Shown here: positions 5,840 through 6,024 of the stretch, piece after piece
Layout of the letters: every line of letters starts with the position of its first letter
Position numbering within the stretch: the stretch's first letter is position 1
DNA from: Methanoregula sp.
Lineage (GTDB): Archaea > Halobacteriota > Methanomicrobia > Methanomicrobiales > Methanospirillaceae
Assembly (NCBI RefSeq): GCF_002835825.1
Contig: NZ_PIZH01000113.1
Span: forward strand, 1-6,024
Length of the DNA stretch: 6,024 bases
Reading direction: 5' to 3'
The notes under the pieces: model-generated
The model's input: the letters and a program-made list of their open reading frames with translations, nothing else
What the model was told of the DNA's origin: nothing
Database searches by the model: none
Made by a program: the position numbers and the translations under genes

Positions 5840-5843
5840 GGGA

Positions 5844-5978
5844 TTATGCCTTGATCTGTTTCTCGACAATTCTTGCGGCAATTCCTTCGGCAACATAGCC
5901 TAAAAACTCGTCCCACTTTTCCGGACCGAGCGCTTCCTTCAGTTCTGCCCCAGTCATGATTGCGTTCTCGTTCACCAT
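5844..5978 (-). CDS. Small hypothetical protein, 44 aa, opposing strand
   Basis: Reading from ATG 5978 to TAA 5844, the product starts MVNENAIMTGAELKEAL and continues as an amphipathic helix pair (KWDEFLGYVAEGIAARIVEKQIKA). Composition is that of a real soluble helical protein. GAGG lies seven bases before the ATG, and the preceding minus-strand frame stops two bases upstream, so the two are probably one transcript. A second methionine at residue 8 is a possible alternative start. No family is recognised. A longer minus-strand frame over the same DNA is rich in R, C and H and appears to be a shadow. Confidence 0.55.
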   Translation of the reverse strand: MVNENAIMTGAELKEALGPEKWDEFLGYVAEGIAARIVEKQIKA

Positions 5979-5980
5979 CT

Positions 5981-6024
5981 TCACGCCTCGTCAGCAACAG
6001 GACTGTGATCCATACTCTCAATGG
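5981..6024 (-). CDS. C-terminal end of a minus-strand gene (partial, unknown)
   Basis: A minus-strand frame enters from the right edge and stops at TGA (5983-5981), giving about 13 residues ending SPVADEA. It ends two bases before the 44-aa gene, and its last codons contain that gene's GAGG binding site. The fragment is too short to identify. Support comes only from this operon-like spacing. Confidence 0.35.
   Translation of the reverse strand, partial: IESMDHSPVADEA

Noticed and set aside
5596..6021. Minus-strand frame of 141 codons at the right end
   Set aside because: The composition (clusters of R, C, H) is shadow-like. It conflicts with the 44-aa gene, which has a binding site and better composition, and with the inverted-repeat region.
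1..6024. CRISPR array, insertion sequence or attachment-site duplication
   Set aside because: No regularly spaced repeats, no transposase motifs and no long direct repeats were seen. The zinc ribbon at 4132-4371 lacks any accompanying transposase domain.

Overview
The window looks like part of a tailed-virus-type (head-tail, HK97-lineage) provirus or virus genome. The host is probably a euryarchaeon, and a Methanomicrobia-like methanogen is my best guess. The virus call rests on a superfamily 3 (D5/P4-type) replicative helicase, a terminase small-subunit-like DNA-binding protein, a large terminase present as two adjacent genes (ATPase, then nuclease), and a DUF2213-like capsid maturation protease. 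The host guess is weaker. It rests on Shine-Dalgarno sequences of the GGTGA/GAGG type, heavy use of ATGA stop/start overlaps, T-rich ends after genes, AT-rich TATA-like promoter sequence and moderate GC with an AT-rich intergenic region. No cellular marker, rRNA or tRNA is present to confirm it.

Layout. Positions 1-399 hold the end of an upstream gene (1-75) and two small overlapping genes of unknown function (72-296 and 253-399), which run into the helicase gene (386-1801). Together these form a plus-strand replication block that ends at a hairpin with a T-run (1804-1821). Next comes about 360 bases of AT-rich DNA with no convincing gene (1802-2161). It carries an inverted repeat, a tandem 9-mer, a three-copy TGACCAG motif and a TATA-like promoter region.

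The second plus-strand block (2162-5727) is a tightly coupled packaging/head operon: TerS-like protein, TerL ATPase, TerL nuclease, a 79-aa zinc-ribbon protein, an unknown 148-aa helical protein, the maturation protease, and a 49-aa protein. Every junction overlaps by 1 to 16 bases. A convergent minus-strand unit enters from the right: the end of one gene at 5981-6024 and a 44-aa gene at 5844-5978. The 116-base gap between the two units contains several short inverted repeats and T-runs for both directions.

How the genes would work together: the helicase would unwind viral DNA for replication. TerS would recognise the packaging site, and the two TerL proteins would translocate and cut DNA at the portal. 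The protease would cleave head proteins during capsid maturation. No portal or major capsid protein gene lies in the window, although these normally flank the protease. The operon instead ends after the protease against opposing genes, so the head module is either rearranged or incomplete. The most notable points are the domain-boundary split of the large terminase, in which each half has its own ribosome binding site, the zinc-ribbon and unknown genes sitting where a portal is expected, and the repeat-bearing intergenic region between the replication and packaging blocks.
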